The position numbers and the translations under genes were made by a program. A stretch of 39,686 nucleotides of DNA. Origin: Candidatus Schekmanbacteria bacterium (GTDB lineage Bacteria; CSSED10-310; JACPHN01). The DNA lies in assembly GCA_016188575.1 (NCBI GenBank), contig JACPHN010000239.1:1-39686 (forward strand). The letters are read 5' to 3'. The notes under the pieces are model-generated. The model ran no database searches and was not told the DNA's origin. It saw only the letters and a program-made list of their open reading frames with translations. Positions 1 to 8,450 of the stretch are shown here, piece by piece. Position 1 is the stretch's first letter; every line of letters starts with the position of its first letter.

Positions 1-272
1 AGCTGGCGAAAGCCCGCGCGGAGCTGGAGCGGCTGGCGGCGAGCCCGGAGCTGCGCCGGCAGTACGAGGGCCGCATCGACTGGCTCCGGGACTACATCAC
101 CGACATGGAGGGCTCGTTCCAGGACGGTCTGGAGAAAGGCCGGGATGAAGGCATCTGGAAGGGGCAGGAAGCCATCGTGCGGTTGATGTCTTCCCGTGGG
201 CTGACCGTCGAGCAGATCTGTGAGCTGACCGGCATGGCGGCCGCGGACGTGCGGCGGGCGCTCGGATCGTAA
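1..272 (+). CDS. Rpn-family recombination-promoting nuclease/putative transposase, C-terminal fragment
   Basis: The reading frame enters from the left edge (first full codon at 3) and stops at TAA 270-272, leaving about 89 C-terminal residues. The visible part is a charged helix containing LRRQYEGRIDWLRDYITDM, then a repeated GLEKGRDEGIWKGQE-type segment, and a final small helical motif (LMSSRGLTVEQICELTGM). This order is the usual tail of the Rpn/TIGR01784 family of PD-(D/E)XK nuclease-like putative transposases, whose catalytic core would lie upstream of the window. Rpn proteins are DNA endonucleases that promote recA-independent recombination. No catalytic residue is visible, so activity cannot be judged. 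Its position at the edge fits a repeated mobile gene at a contig break. Confidence 0.75.
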   Translation, partial: LAKARAELERLAASPELRRQYEGRIDWLRDYITDMEGSFQDGLEKGRDEGIWKGQEAIVRLMSSRGLTVEQICELTGMAAADVRRALGS

Positions 273-274
273 GC

Positions 275-294
275 CGGCGCGGCGCCGTGCGCCG
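275..294. terminator. GC-rich hairpin between convergent genes
   Basis: Perfect 6-bp stem (CGGCGC/GCGCCG) with an 8-nt loop, three bases after the Rpn stop codon and before the stop of the minus-strand pilin-like gene. There is no T-run, so it is at best a weak or factor-assisted bidirectional terminator. Confidence 0.3.
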
Positions 295-322
295 TCGGGG
301 CGGCGCGTCGTTACGGCCGTGC

Positions 323-813
323 TCACGGCACGGCGGGCGTATCGACCGCGGCCGGCTCGCCCCCGAGGTCGGCGCCGCGAACGACCCCGGATTGGTCGGC
401 GAAGAAGGAGCGGACCCCGGACACGCCGTACTGCAGCGGCACCGCCACGGCCACGTAGGACTTGCAGCCATCCGAGCCCGGTGCGAGCGCGAAGCGATAT
501 CCGTGCTGTTGTCCGGTGGCGAGCTGGTGCGAGATCAGGCCGACGCCGTTGATGCCGGCGTCGAGCTCGGCCAGGCTTGCGGCGTAGCAGTGGCGGTCGG
601 TGCCCTGCTGGTCGTCGAGCTGGCCGAGACGATCGATTTCATCGTGCCGACCGCCGCAGCGTCTTGTGCCGCGGTCCGCATGCCGGGCGCGCCGCCGATC
701 GAGCGGGCCACCAGCGGGGCTGCGATCACGGCGGCGCCGGCGAGGAGAGCCGCGCCGATCAGAAGGTAGCGGAGGATGGGTTTCTTCTTTGCGGGCTTCG
801 AGCTGATGGTCAC
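323..813 (-). pseudogene. Pilin-like membrane-anchored protein, frameshifted
   Basis: Translation begins at GTG 811-813, seven bases after a CAGGAGT ribosome site. The first frame gives a basic start (SSKPAKKKPILRY), one hydrophobic helix (LLIGAALLAGAAVIAAPLVA) and then GTMKSIVSA. From there the plausible protein continues in the next frame as QLDDQQGTDRHCYAASLAEL, then LATGQQHGYRFALAPG and AVAVPLQYGVSGVRSFFADQSG, ending at TGA 323-325. The junction lies at 617-627 and one extra C (GCC-CAG) would restore a single frame of about 164 residues. The C-terminal half looks like type IV pilin-like or pseudopilin proteins ('I-SAQ...Y..SLAEL' followed by GY.F...PG). The N-terminus lacks the G/FxxxE prepilin site, so it may be an anchored relative. 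A sequencing error is an alternative to a real mutation. Confidence 0.6.
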
Positions 814-1180
814 GAAATGACTCCTGGTAGCGAATGGTTGGTTTCGGGGGGATCGACGAGCGAACGCGGCCGTTCTTGATGCGGCGCAGGCCATTCTCAC
901 CCGAACGCTTGCGCAGAACGGGACGCCGAGGGCGAAGGCTGCGGCCAGGCCCAGGTCTACGATAACGCCATGGCCAGGCGCTTCCTTTGTAGTACCTACC
1001 CATGAAAGAGGGACGGAGGGGGGCGCTGTCGCACCGGCGGTGAATGGGCGGTGGCTTCACCGGCGCACGCCGCATTGCCAATCCGGAGCCGAGGTCATAA
1101 TGTGAAGCGGCGGAGCGCCGCCCCGGCACCGCCCAGGCGCGGCGGTAGCGGCCAACATCACCTTTTTCGGGCACAGTCAC
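814..1180. other. Divergent intergenic region
   Basis: 367 bases between the divergently transcribed pilin-like gene and the acyl-CoA reductase gene. Apart from a possible sigma70-type promoter (1075-1101) I see no gene, RNA or strong repeat here. Confidence 0.5.
1075..1101 (+). promoter_or_regulatory. Possible sigma70-type promoter for the acyl-CoA reductase gene
   Basis: TTGCCA (1075-1080) and CATAAT (1096-1101) each differ from consensus by one base, but the spacer is only 15 bases. Transcription would start near 1108, about 70 bases before the ATG at 1181. Confidence 0.3.
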
Positions 1181-3166
1181 ATGGCAGAGCAACTGAGCTA
1201 CCTCGTTACCGGCGCGACAGGACTGATCGGCAAGCAGCTCGTCGAGCGGCTTCTTCGGCGCGGCGCAAGGCTGTGCCTGTTGTTGAGAGCGTCGTCCCTG
1301 GGGCCGCGCGGCGACCTCATCACGATGTGGCGAGAGTCGGCGGCGCAGTCGGGCTCGTCGGTCGAGATCTGGCCCGGTGACGTGGCGACGCCGGGGCTCG
1401 GAACGGACGTACCGCCGTGTTCCCCAGACAAGCTCGACCACGTTTTTCATCTCGCCGCGCTCTACGATCTGGCCGCGCCCGCGTCGGAGCTCGAGCGAGT
1501 CAACGTCACGGGCACCGCCAACCTCATCGACTATCTGCGCGCCGGCAGCTTTCGCGGCGTTTTCCACCACGTCAGCTCGGTGGCGGTCGCCGGCAAACAT
1601 GAGGGGACTTTTCGCGAGGCGGATCTCGAGCTGGGCCAGGCGCAACCGACGGCCTACCATGCGTCCAAATACGCCGCCGAGAAGCTCGCCCGCGCGGCCG
1701 CCGGGACCGCGCTGCGATGCCGGATTTACCGCCCGAGCGCGGTAGTCGGACAGGCGTCGACAGGCGCGATGGACAGGGTAGACGGACCGTACTTCCTCTT
1801 CCGGGCGATTCGCAAGATGCGCGACACGCTCCCGCGCTGGTTTCCACTCGTAGCGCCGGCTCACGGGCCGATAAACATGGTCCCGGTGGACTACGTCGCC
1901 GCAGCGCTGGACTATCTGGCCCACAAGGAAGGGTTGGATGGTGAAACATTTCACCTCGTGGACCCAGCCCCGCCGCGCTTCCTCGATACGTTCAACCTGT
2001 TCGCCGATGCCGCGGGTGCGCCCCGGCTGCGCCGAACGCTCGATGCTTCCGCGCTTTCCTTCATCCCCGGTGGACCGGAGTGGTTGGGTCAGCTCGGCTC
2101 ACTGCGCTTTATCCGCGAGCAGATCTACGCCGACCTCGGCATTCCCACGTTTCTCCGCGATGCGGTGAATGACGGCGTGCGTTTCGACACCGCGCGCGTC
2201 GACGCCGCGCTGGCCGGCTCGGGCATTCGCTGTCCGGCGCAGCATGAGTACGCGCCCGCGCTCTGGGATTACTGGCTCCGCCATCTCGATCCGGATCGCA
2301 AACCCGACCTGCGCTGGCGGGCCGCCTTTGCCGGAAAGACAGTGGTGATCACAGGCGCGTCCAGTGGTGTCGGCGAGGCATTGGCACTTCGCTGCGCCGC
2401 CTCGGGCGCGCACGTGCTCCTGGTCGCGCGACGCCAGGCCGAGCTGCAGCGCGTGGCCGAGCTGATCCGGTCCACGGGTGGCCGGGCGAGCTGCTATCCC
2501 GCCGACCTCTCCAAGCTCGGCGCGTGCGACGACGTGGCGGCGCGCATCACCGCGGACCATGGCGCCGTCGACGTGCTCGTCAACAACGCTGCCCGGTCTA
2601 TCAGGCGGCCGCTGCGCGAGTCACTGGAGCGGTTCCACGATTTCGAGCGGCTCATGCAGCTCAACTACTTCGCGGCCGTGCGCCTCATCCGCGCCTTTTT
2701 ACCCGGCATGCGGCGGCGGAGATCCGGCCACGTCGTCAACGTCCTCACCGCGGGGGTCGCGTTACCCACGCCGTTCTTCGGGGCGTACGGAGCGACCAAG
2801 GCCGCGCTCAGCCATCTGACCGACACGCTGGCCGCGGAGTTTCTTGCCGAGAACATTCATTTTGGCAGCGTCTACCTTCCGTTCGTGCGCACGCCCATGA
2901 TGGATGCTACCGGCGTCTATGAGAAAACGCGCGCGATGACCCCGGAAACCGCGGCCGAGTGGATCATGGAGTGCGTGGCCGGGCGCAAGCGCCACGTCAT
3001 GAGCTTTGACACGCGGCGGCGGTGGGCGCTCAACGGGCTCGCGCCGATGACGCTGACGCGCATCCTCAACGTGCTTTTTCAGATCTACGATGACGAAAAC
3101 CCAAATGCGGCGTTCGCGCTAGATCGCATGCTGCTGCAGAGGTTTGTGAAGGGTCGCCTCATGTGA
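1181..3166 (+). CDS. Two-domain fatty acyl-CoA reductase (alcohol-forming), SDR-SDR fusion
   Basis: 661 residues, the same length as Marinobacter Maqu_2507, which reduces fatty acyl-CoA (and fatty aldehyde) to fatty alcohol with NADPH. Domain 1 (about 1-375) is an extended SDR of the acyl reductase type: nucleotide motif GATGLIG (residues 11-17), DHVFHLAA, and active-site Y159-x3-K163. Family-specific blocks include VDGPYFLFRAIRKMR and INMVPVDYVA. Domain 2 (about 384-650) is a classical SDR: TGASSGVG (391-398), VLVNNAARSIRRPL and Y536-x3-K540. Both catalytic centres look intact. The ATG at 1181 is placed directly before the Rossmann strand. The protein should be cytoplasmic or peripherally membrane bound. 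A role in wax ester or ether lipid precursor supply is likely but inferred; no wax synthase gene is in the window. Confidence 0.85.
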   Translation: MAEQLSYLVTGATGLIGKQLVERLLRRGARLCLLLRASSLGPRGDLITMWRESAAQSGSSVEIWPGDVATPGLGTDVPPCSPDKLDHVFHLAALYDLAAPASELERVNVTGTANLIDYLRAGSFRGVFHHVSSVAVAGKHEGTFREADLELGQAQPTAYHASKYAAEKLARAAAGTALRCRIYRPSAVVGQASTGAMDRVDGPYFLFRAIRKMRDTLPRWFPLVAPAHGPINMVPVDYVAAALDYLAHKEGLDGETFHLVDPAPPRFLDTFNLFADAAGAPRLRRTLDASALSFIPGGPEWLGQLGSLRFIREQIYADLGIPTFLRDAVNDGVRFDTARVDAALAGSGIRCPAQHEYAPALWDYWLRHLDPDRKPDLRWRAAFAGKTVVITGASSGVGEALALRCAASGAHVLLVARRQAELQRVAELIRSTGGRASCYPADLSKLGACDDVAARITADHGAVDVLVNNAARSIRRPLRESLERFHDFERLMQLNYFAAVRLIRAFLPGMRRRRSGHVVNVLTAGVALPTPFFGAYGATKAALSHLTDTLAAEFLAENIHFGSVYLPFVRTPMMDATGVYEKTRAMTPETAAEWIMECVAGRKRHVMSFDTRRRWALNGLAPMTLTRILNVLFQIYDDENPNAAFALDRMLLQRFVKGRLM

Positions 3167-3209
3167 TCGGGCTGAACCGAGGTGGAGGAGCCAGAGATGA
3201 CCAAGGTCA

Positions 3210-3830
3210 GTGCGCTGCGCATCGTTCGCATGTTCTGTCTGCTATCTTGCTGGCTGCAACCAGGAGCGGCGAGCGCCGGCACCCGAAGAGCTCAAGATCG
3301 GATTGCGGTTCGACGCCTTGCTATCGCTGGTCTCTGCGGAGCTTTCGCGCGGTGGACGCCGCGTGCTCGTGGAGGAGAGTGACGCTCAAGCCTCCGGCAG
3401 CCGCTCGATACTGCACGTCGGTGAGCCGGAAGGGAGCAAGGCAACCGTCCTGACCTCGGTAGCCCATCCCGCATCGCCGCTGGCCGCCGTCTTCGGGCCC
3501 GACGGCCAGCAGGTCTATTATGTCCTGGGCGGCGACACGGGGTTCTCGATTGTTCGGCAGACTCCTGGCTCGCCCGCTCCCCAAACCGCCGTGGAGCTTG
3601 CGGCCGGGCTCGGTGGTCCCTGCCGGATTCCGCCGCAGCGCCTGTCCTGGAGCCGCGGAGGAGATCTCGTTCTGCGCGGCTCCGCGGCCTGTGGAACGCG
3701 CCTCGTGGCGCTCGACTTGTCAAGACGCGAGGTCGTGTGCGCGACCCGTATTTTCGCGCACACCTGCGCCGCCGACGAGCGCGAAAATGGCGCGAGCGAG
3801 CAATGTACCAGTGAGCTTGTGCTGCCGTAA
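3210..3830 (+). CDS. Putative lipoprotein of unknown function
   Basis: 206 residues from GTG 3210. A short hydrophobic stretch ends in a lipobox-like LAGC about 16 residues in, followed by a charged linker and a body with beta-propeller-like phrases (AAVFGPDGQQVYYVLGGD, LSWSRGGDLVLRG, ALDLSRREVV), suggesting a WD40/TolB-like surface fold. It has several cysteines near the C-terminus. The start is uncertain: a much better ribosome site (GGAGGAG) precedes ATG 3197 in another frame, which encodes a good signal sequence (MTKVSALRIVRMFCLLSCWL) but soon runs out of sense. Removing one base near 3245-3250 would join that signal sequence to the LAGC frame, so the gene may be frameshifted. No specific family recognised. 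Confidence 0.5.
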   Translation: MRCASFACSVCYLAGCNQERRAPAPEELKIGLRFDALLSLVSAELSRGGRRVLVEESDAQASGSRSILHVGEPEGSKATVLTSVAHPASPLAAVFGPDGQQVYYVLGGDTGFSIVRQTPGSPAPQTAVELAAGLGGPCRIPPQRLSWSRGGDLVLRGSAACGTRLVALDLSRREVVCATRIFAHTCAADERENGASEQCTSELVLP

Positions 3831-3936
3831 GATGCGGCCGACTGCAGCGCGCCAACCCGCGGTTCATGGTACAGTATCGGCGAGCGCGCCTGCGCATCGC
3901 TCCGGTCATCTCCACATTCCTTTCTCCGAGGTCGCC

Positions 3937-4602
3937 ATGGCACATTGGGAACACCGCCCCGAACCGAAGTGGAAAGATTTCAAGTTCAACCAGCCGTACG
4001 CGAAAGGTCTGCAGCGACTCAAGGAGGAGGTGCTGGCAAAGACGGATTTTGACCCGGCGACGCTTTGGCAGTGGGGCACGATGCAGGCGATGGCGCTCAT
4101 CGGCGTGCTCAAGGAGTGCGAACGGCGGTTTGGCGAGGAGGGTCAGCAGGCGGTGTACGAGGTCTTGCGGAAAACGGGGCTCGACATCGGCCGGCAGATC
4201 CTGCAGGGGGCAAGCTGGCCTGAGGACGTGACCCCCGCCGAGATGATCTCGTTCTATGCAACCGTCATCAATCGGATCGTTTACGCGTCGCTGGAAGCCC
4301 CAAGCATCGACGGCCCCGACCAGGCGAGCTTCGACATCCTGTGGTGCCCACACCAGGACCACTATGGCGCCTTCGACTGCCGGGTCCAGCGCTACTTCGT
4401 ACAGGGCATGATCGAAGCCGCACAGGAGCTCGCCGAGAGCTTTGGTTTCCAGGTGCGCTTCGACACGACAATCCCGGCTGGCGCGCCGACTTGCCACTTC
4501 ACGATGTGGAAAGCGGATCGCGGCAAGGACACCGCGTGGGAGACGTACACGAAGTTGCTTGACGCGAAAGCGCTGGAGCGGGCGCGGTCCGGCACCGAGT
4601 GA
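3937..4602 (+). CDS. L-2-amino-thiazoline-4-carboxylic acid hydrolase-like protein
   Basis: 221 residues, all-helical and soluble. The ATG at 3937 follows CGAGG at eight bases. The pattern EEGQQAVYEVLRKTGLDIG, a central DILWCPHQDHYGAFDCRVQRY and a C-terminal APTCHFTMWK resembles the ATC hydrolase-like family (PF14196), named for the enzyme that opens 2-amino-thiazoline-4-carboxylate on the way to L-cysteine. Many members are uncharacterised, so the substrate is not assured. The stop codon overlaps the GTG of the gamma-glutamyltransferase gene (4599-4602), so the two are translationally coupled. This supports a role in sulfur amino acid or glutathione-derived cysteine use, followed downstream by sulfate uptake genes. 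Confidence 0.55.
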   Translation: MAHWEHRPEPKWKDFKFNQPYAKGLQRLKEEVLAKTDFDPATLWQWGTMQAMALIGVLKECERRFGEEGQQAVYEVLRKTGLDIGRQILQGASWPEDVTPAEMISFYATVINRIVYASLEAPSIDGPDQASFDILWCPHQDHYGAFDCRVQRYFVQGMIEAAQELAESFGFQVRFDTTIPAGAPTCHFTMWKADRGKDTAWETYTKLLDAKALERARSGTE

Positions 4603-6434
4603 GCTCGGGCGCGCGGTCCTTCCGGCGCCGCGGCTCCATCAGCGCGGTACTTGCGTGCCTGCTCCTGGGCGCCTGCCGGGGCCTCCCCCCCGCTGGCGAG
4701 CGTCCTGCCGCCCCCGCTGGCGCGGCGATACAGGCGCACCCCGCGGCGAAGGAGGACATCGCTCCCGAAGCGTCCTCGGGGCTCCGGCACCTGGAGTCGG
4801 TGCGCGCGCGCCACTTCATGGTCGCCGCCGCGAACCCCTACGCCGCGGCCGCCGGATACGAGATTCTCCTCGCCGGCGGGAGCGCCACCGACGCGGCGAT
4901 CGCCATGTCGCTCACGCTTGCTCTGGTTGAACCGCAGTCCTCCGGGATCGGAGGCGGGGCGTTCCTGTTGTGCTTCGATGCCGGCGCGAATGCCGTGATC
5001 GCATACGACGGCCGTGAAACAGCCCCATCCGCGGCCACTCCCGACATGTTTCTCGGTCCGGATGGAGGTGCGATGGAGTTCCTGGACGCCGTCATCGGAG
5101 GCCTTTCGGTGGGCGTCCCCGGGTTGCTGAGGATGCTGGAGCTCGCGCATCGCGAACACGGCAAGCTGCCGTGGGACCGCCTGTTCGCGCCCGCGATACA
5201 GCTTGCCGAGCGGGGGTTTGTCGTCTCGCCTCGCCTTCATGCGCTCCTCGCCATGGATCCGTTTCTCAGACAAAGCGCGGCGCCTCGCCAGCAGTACTAC
5301 CTCACGACCGGCGAGCCGCTGCCGGTCGGAACAATCCTGACCAACCGGCCGCTGGCCGAGGTGCTGCGCGCGGTGGCGAGCGGCGGCGCCGACGCCTTCT
5401 ACACCGGAGCCATTGCCCGAGACATCGCCGCGGCGGTCCAGAGCGCGGCGCCCCGCCCGGGGCGCCTGGCACTGGCTGACCTGCAAGGGTATCAGGCCAG
5501 GAAGCGCTCTCCGGTTTGCTCAACCTACCGGCGCTACCGAGTGTGCGGGATGCCACCACCGACCTCGGGCGGCATCACCACGCTGCAGATTCTAGGGATG
5601 CTCGACACATTCGACCTCCCCGCCCTCCCTGCGGAAGGGCCGGAGGCCACCCATCTGTACCTCGAGGCAAGCCGGCTCGCTTTTGCGGACCGCGATTCCT
5701 ATCTCGCCGATCCTGACTTCGTAACAGTCCCGACAGCCGCGCTGCTTGATCCCGCCTACCTGAAGCAGCGCGCGCGGCTCATTCTCCCAGACCACCCACC
5801 GGGGACCGCACTTCCAGGCAGACCGGCCGGCGCGGAGCACCGCGGTACGGATCGCTCCCCCGAGCTCCCCTCAACCACGCATCTGGCTGCCGTCGACGCG
5901 GACGGGAACGCCGTCACCATGACTGCGAGCATCGAGAATCTGTTTGGCTCGCGCATCATGGTTCATGGCTTCCTGCTCAACAACGAGCTGACCGATTTTT
6001 CGTTTGTCCCCGAGGAGGATGGCCACAGCATCGCAAACCGCGTCGAACCCGGGAAACGCCCGCGCTCCTCGATGAACCCTGTGCTCGTGTTCGCACAGGA
6101 CACGGGCGAGCTCAAGCTGGCGATCGGTTCCGCCGGAGGAAGCCGCATCATCGGTTTCGTCACGCGCGTGCTCCTTCTCGTGCTCGATGGGGAGATGGAC
6201 ATTCAACAAGCGATCGATCGCCCTCACGTGCTCAATCGGAATGGCCCGACTGAAGTCGAAAACGTTGCGGGCGCCCAGGCCATTGCCGAAAGCCTCCGGG
6301 CCAGGGGGCACGAGGTCATTCTGGGCGAGCTCAATAGCGGGACGCAGGCCATCGTGGTACAGCGCGACGACCGCGGACGCCACTACGTGGGTGGCGCCGA
6401 TCCGCGTCGCGAAGGCCGGATTCTGGGGGAATAG
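4599..6434 (+). CDS. ggt: Gamma-glutamyltransferase (glutathione hydrolase), lipoprotein form
   Basis: 611 residues starting at a GTG that overlaps the preceding stop. A basic start and hydrophobic run end in a lipobox (L23-G-A-C26), so the enzyme should be lipid-anchored outside the cytoplasm. Family landmarks are intact: the gamma-glutamyl-binding DGRETAP (Arg139), the autoprocessing PSTTHLAAVD with predicted nucleophile Thr426, GNAVTMTASIENLFGSRI, LLNNELTDFS, and GSAGGSR (510-516). The precursor should self-cleave before Thr426 into large and small subunits and remove the gamma-glutamyl group from glutathione, releasing cysteinylglycine. Coupling to the ATC-hydrolase-like gene and proximity to sulfate transport point to scavenging of sulfur compounds. 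Typical GGTs are about 550-600 residues, so the length is normal. Confidence 0.92.
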   Translation: MSSGARSFRRRGSISAVLACLLLGACRGLPPAGERPAAPAGAAIQAHPAAKEDIAPEASSGLRHLESVRARHFMVAAANPYAAAAGYEILLAGGSATDAAIAMSLTLALVEPQSSGIGGGAFLLCFDAGANAVIAYDGRETAPSAATPDMFLGPDGGAMEFLDAVIGGLSVGVPGLLRMLELAHREHGKLPWDRLFAPAIQLAERGFVVSPRLHALLAMDPFLRQSAAPRQQYYLTTGEPLPVGTILTNRPLAEVLRAVASGGADAFYTGAIARDIAAAVQSAAPRPGRLALADLQGYQARKRSPVCSTYRRYRVCGMPPPTSGGITTLQILGMLDTFDLPALPAEGPEATHLYLEASRLAFADRDSYLADPDFVTVPTAALLDPAYLKQRARLILPDHPPGTALPGRPAGAEHRGTDRSPELPSTTHLAAVDADGNAVTMTASIENLFGSRIMVHGFLLNNELTDFSFVPEEDGHSIANRVEPGKRPRSSMNPVLVFAQDTGELKLAIGSAGGSRIIGFVTRVLLLVLDGEMDIQQAIDRPHVLNRNGPTEVENVAGAQAIAESLRARGHEVILGELNSGTQAIVVQRDDRGRHYVGGADPRREGRILGE

Positions 6435-6466
6435 CGCCCCGCCCTGCCGCCCTGGACGGGAGCGCG

Positions 6467-6487
6467 CGGTGACGTCGCGTGTCACCG
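6467..6487. promoter_or_regulatory. Perfect dyad upstream of the sulfate transporter operon
   Basis: CGGTGAC and GTCACCG form a perfect 7-bp inverted repeat separated by seven bases, 33 bases after the ggt stop. It could be an operator for a dimeric regulator of the downstream cys genes (roughly one turn of helix between half-sites) or a terminator hairpin for ggt. There is no T-run, which slightly favours an operator. Confidence 0.4.
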
Positions 6488-6618
6488 GTTCCTCACTGAC
6501 AGCGTAACCGAGGCCGCCTTATTTGTCTTCTGAACGCCTGCCTGAAGGAACGGCGTGGCCGCGCGCCACCTTCATGGCACCGCATGAAGCAGCGGTAGCA
6601 AAGCTCATCGGAAAAGCC

Positions 6619-8436
6619 ATGTCTATACAGTTGCACCAGCTCTCGAAGTGCCTCGACGGGCGCACGATCATCGACGACGTGACGTTGGGCATCGCGACCG
6701 GAGAGCTCTTTGTCCTGCTGGGACCCAGTGGCAGCGGCAAGAGCACGCTATTGCGGATGATCGCCGGGCTGAGCGAGGTTGACGCAGGATCCGTGGCGCT
6801 TCACGGCCGGGATGTGACGCACATTTCCCCAAAGGATCGAAACATCGGCTTCGTCTTTCAGCATTACGCGCTGTTTCGCAACCTGAGCGTTGCGGACAAC
6901 GTCGAGTTCGCGCTGCGCGTGCGCCGCGTACCGAAGCCTGAGCGCGTCCGCCGCCGCGAGGGGCTCCTGGCGCTCGTCGGCTTGGCGGGCTTTGACCATC
7001 GTTACCCCCATCAGCTCTCCGGCGGCCAGCAGCAACGCGTCGCGCTGGCACGGGCGTTGGCCAGCGATCCGTTGGTGCTGCTGCTCGACGAGCCGTTTGG
7101 CGCCCTGGATGCAAAGATTCGCCACGAGCTGCGCCAGTCCCTGCGCCGCATTCAACGCGAGCTGAAGCTAACCACGGTGTTCGTGACACACGACCAGGAG
7201 GAGGCCTTCGAGCTCGCCGATCGGATCGGCGTGCTCGAGCGCGGGCGCCTGCTCGAGGTGGGGGACCCGCAGGAGCTGTACTTGCACCCGCGGTCGCCGT
7301 TTGTTTCGACTTTTTTGGGTGTCGGCAACCTGCTCGTGGCGGAATCGCTGGCGCGATCGGTGCGACTGGGGCCGGTCGAGCTCCCGGTGAGCAGCGAGCT
7401 AGTGGCGGGTCGAGCGCCGCGGCGGGTTCAGGTGCTGGTCCGCCCCGAAGACATCGAGCTGGCTACCGCAGAGCCGGACGTGGTACCGGCGCGGGCGTTG
7501 GGCCGGGGAGTGGTCGAGGAGCGCGCTTTTGTCGGGGCCTGGGAGCGGCTGCGGCTGCGGCTTCCGCTCCCGCAGCACGTGCGCGCGGTCGAACCGCGGC
7601 CGGTCTTCGGTGACGCCTGTTTCACGGTCGAGGCGCTGCGGCCCCAGCATGAAGCGCATCGCTTCCCGCTGGCGGTCGGGGACACCGCGTGGGCGGTGGT
7701 CCGCCGCGCCCACGTGCTGGCTCCGGCGACTCTGCGCCTCCTGGTGGAGAGCGGCCCCACAGCGGTGGCCAGCGCCGCCCGGGATTTCGGAGAGCGCCTG
7801 GCGACGCGCCTCGGGGCCTACCATGCGCTGCTCGGTGAGCGCGAGACGCGAACCAATGCGAGGGAAGCGTCACCTGAGAGCTCGCCGCTCGGGGCCGTGA
7901 CGGAAGGCGGCGCCGAGGGGTTCGACATCGCGGTCCTGGGGTTGGAACCGATGCGCCTCGGACAAACCGTGGACGGCCTGGCGCTCATCCGTCACCACCT
8001 CCTCCTCGTTTCTCAACCTGCGCCCCTCCCTTCGCGCCTGCTGATCTGCGTCGCGTGCGGCGAGCCGGGCAAGGCGGACGTGCGCTTTGCCGAGCGGCTC
8101 GCATGGCAGTTGGGAGCGCGCGCGACGGTCCTGACCGTGCTCCCCGAGGGGCGCGGCGGAGAACCGACGCCGGCCTACGTCGAGCAGTATCTGAACTTGT
8201 GCTACCACGCGCTGGCGAGCCGGGGCGTTGTTGCGCAAACCCAAGTCCGGCGCGGCGCCGTGCTGGCGGAGATTCGCGCCGAGCTCGCCGAGGGCGGTCA
8301 CGACCTGCTCGTGGTGGGCGCGCCGGTGCCAAGCGCAGGGGGCCGGCAAAAAACGTTTGTGGGATTGTTGGAGCAACTGCTTCAGCAGCCGCCCGCCTGT
8401 CCAATCCTCATCGTGCGGAATCAGGCGGGAAATTGA
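6619..8436 (+). CDS. cysA: Sulfate/thiosulfate ABC transporter ATPase fused to a universal-stress-protein domain
   Basis: 605 residues from ATG 6619; the frame is open to a TTG at 6523, but the extra N-terminus is not CysA-like. The first 240 residues are a canonical import ATPase: Walker [10 protein letters not shown] (35-43), signature LSGGQQQ, Walker [13 protein letters not shown] and switch [12 protein letters not shown]-type regulatory region follows to about residue 370. CysA normally ends there, near 350-365. Here another 230 residues follow, and from about 470 to the end they form a universal stress protein (UspA-like) fold ([38 protein letters not shown]). The stretch between 370 and 470 may be a degenerate first Usp copy. 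The fused domain probably senses nucleotide or stress and modulates import, but that is inference. The gene heads the cys operon. Confidence 0.88.
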   Translation: MSIQLHQLSKCLDGRTIIDDVTLGIATGELFVLLGPSGSGKSTLLRMIAGLSEVDAGSVALHGRDVTHISPKDRNIGFVFQHYALFRNLSVADNVEFALRVRRVPKPERVRRREGLLALVGLAGFDHRYPHQLSGGQQQRVALARALASDPLVLLLDEPFGALDAKIRHELRQSLRRIQRELKLTTVFVTHDQEEAFELADRIGVLERGRLLEVGDPQELYLHPRSPFVSTFLGVGNLLVAESLARSVRLGPVELPVSSELVAGRAPRRVQVLVRPEDIELATAEPDVVPARALGRGVVEERAFVGAWERLRLRLPLPQHVRAVEPRPVFGDACFTVEALRPQHEAHRFPLAVGDTAWAVVRRAHVLAPATLRLLVESGPTAVASAARDFGERLATRLGAYHALLGERETRTNAREASPESSPLGAVTEGGAEGFDIAVLGLEPMRLGQTVDGLALIRHHLLLVSQPAPLPSRLLICVACGEPGKADVRFAERLAWQLGARATVLTVLPEGRGGEPTPAYVEQYLNLCYHALASRGVVAQTQVRRGAVLAEIRAELAEGGHDLLVVGAPVPSAGGRQKTFVGLLEQLLQQPPACPILIVRNQAGN

Positions 8437-8450
8437 AAGTGAGGAATGGC

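Noticed and set aside
323-1954. Open frame of 543 codons on the minus strand
   Set aside because: Only its last third (to about 625) is the pilin-like tail; the rest is antisense to the acyl-CoA reductase and Arg/Pro-rich, as expected by chance in GC-rich DNA.
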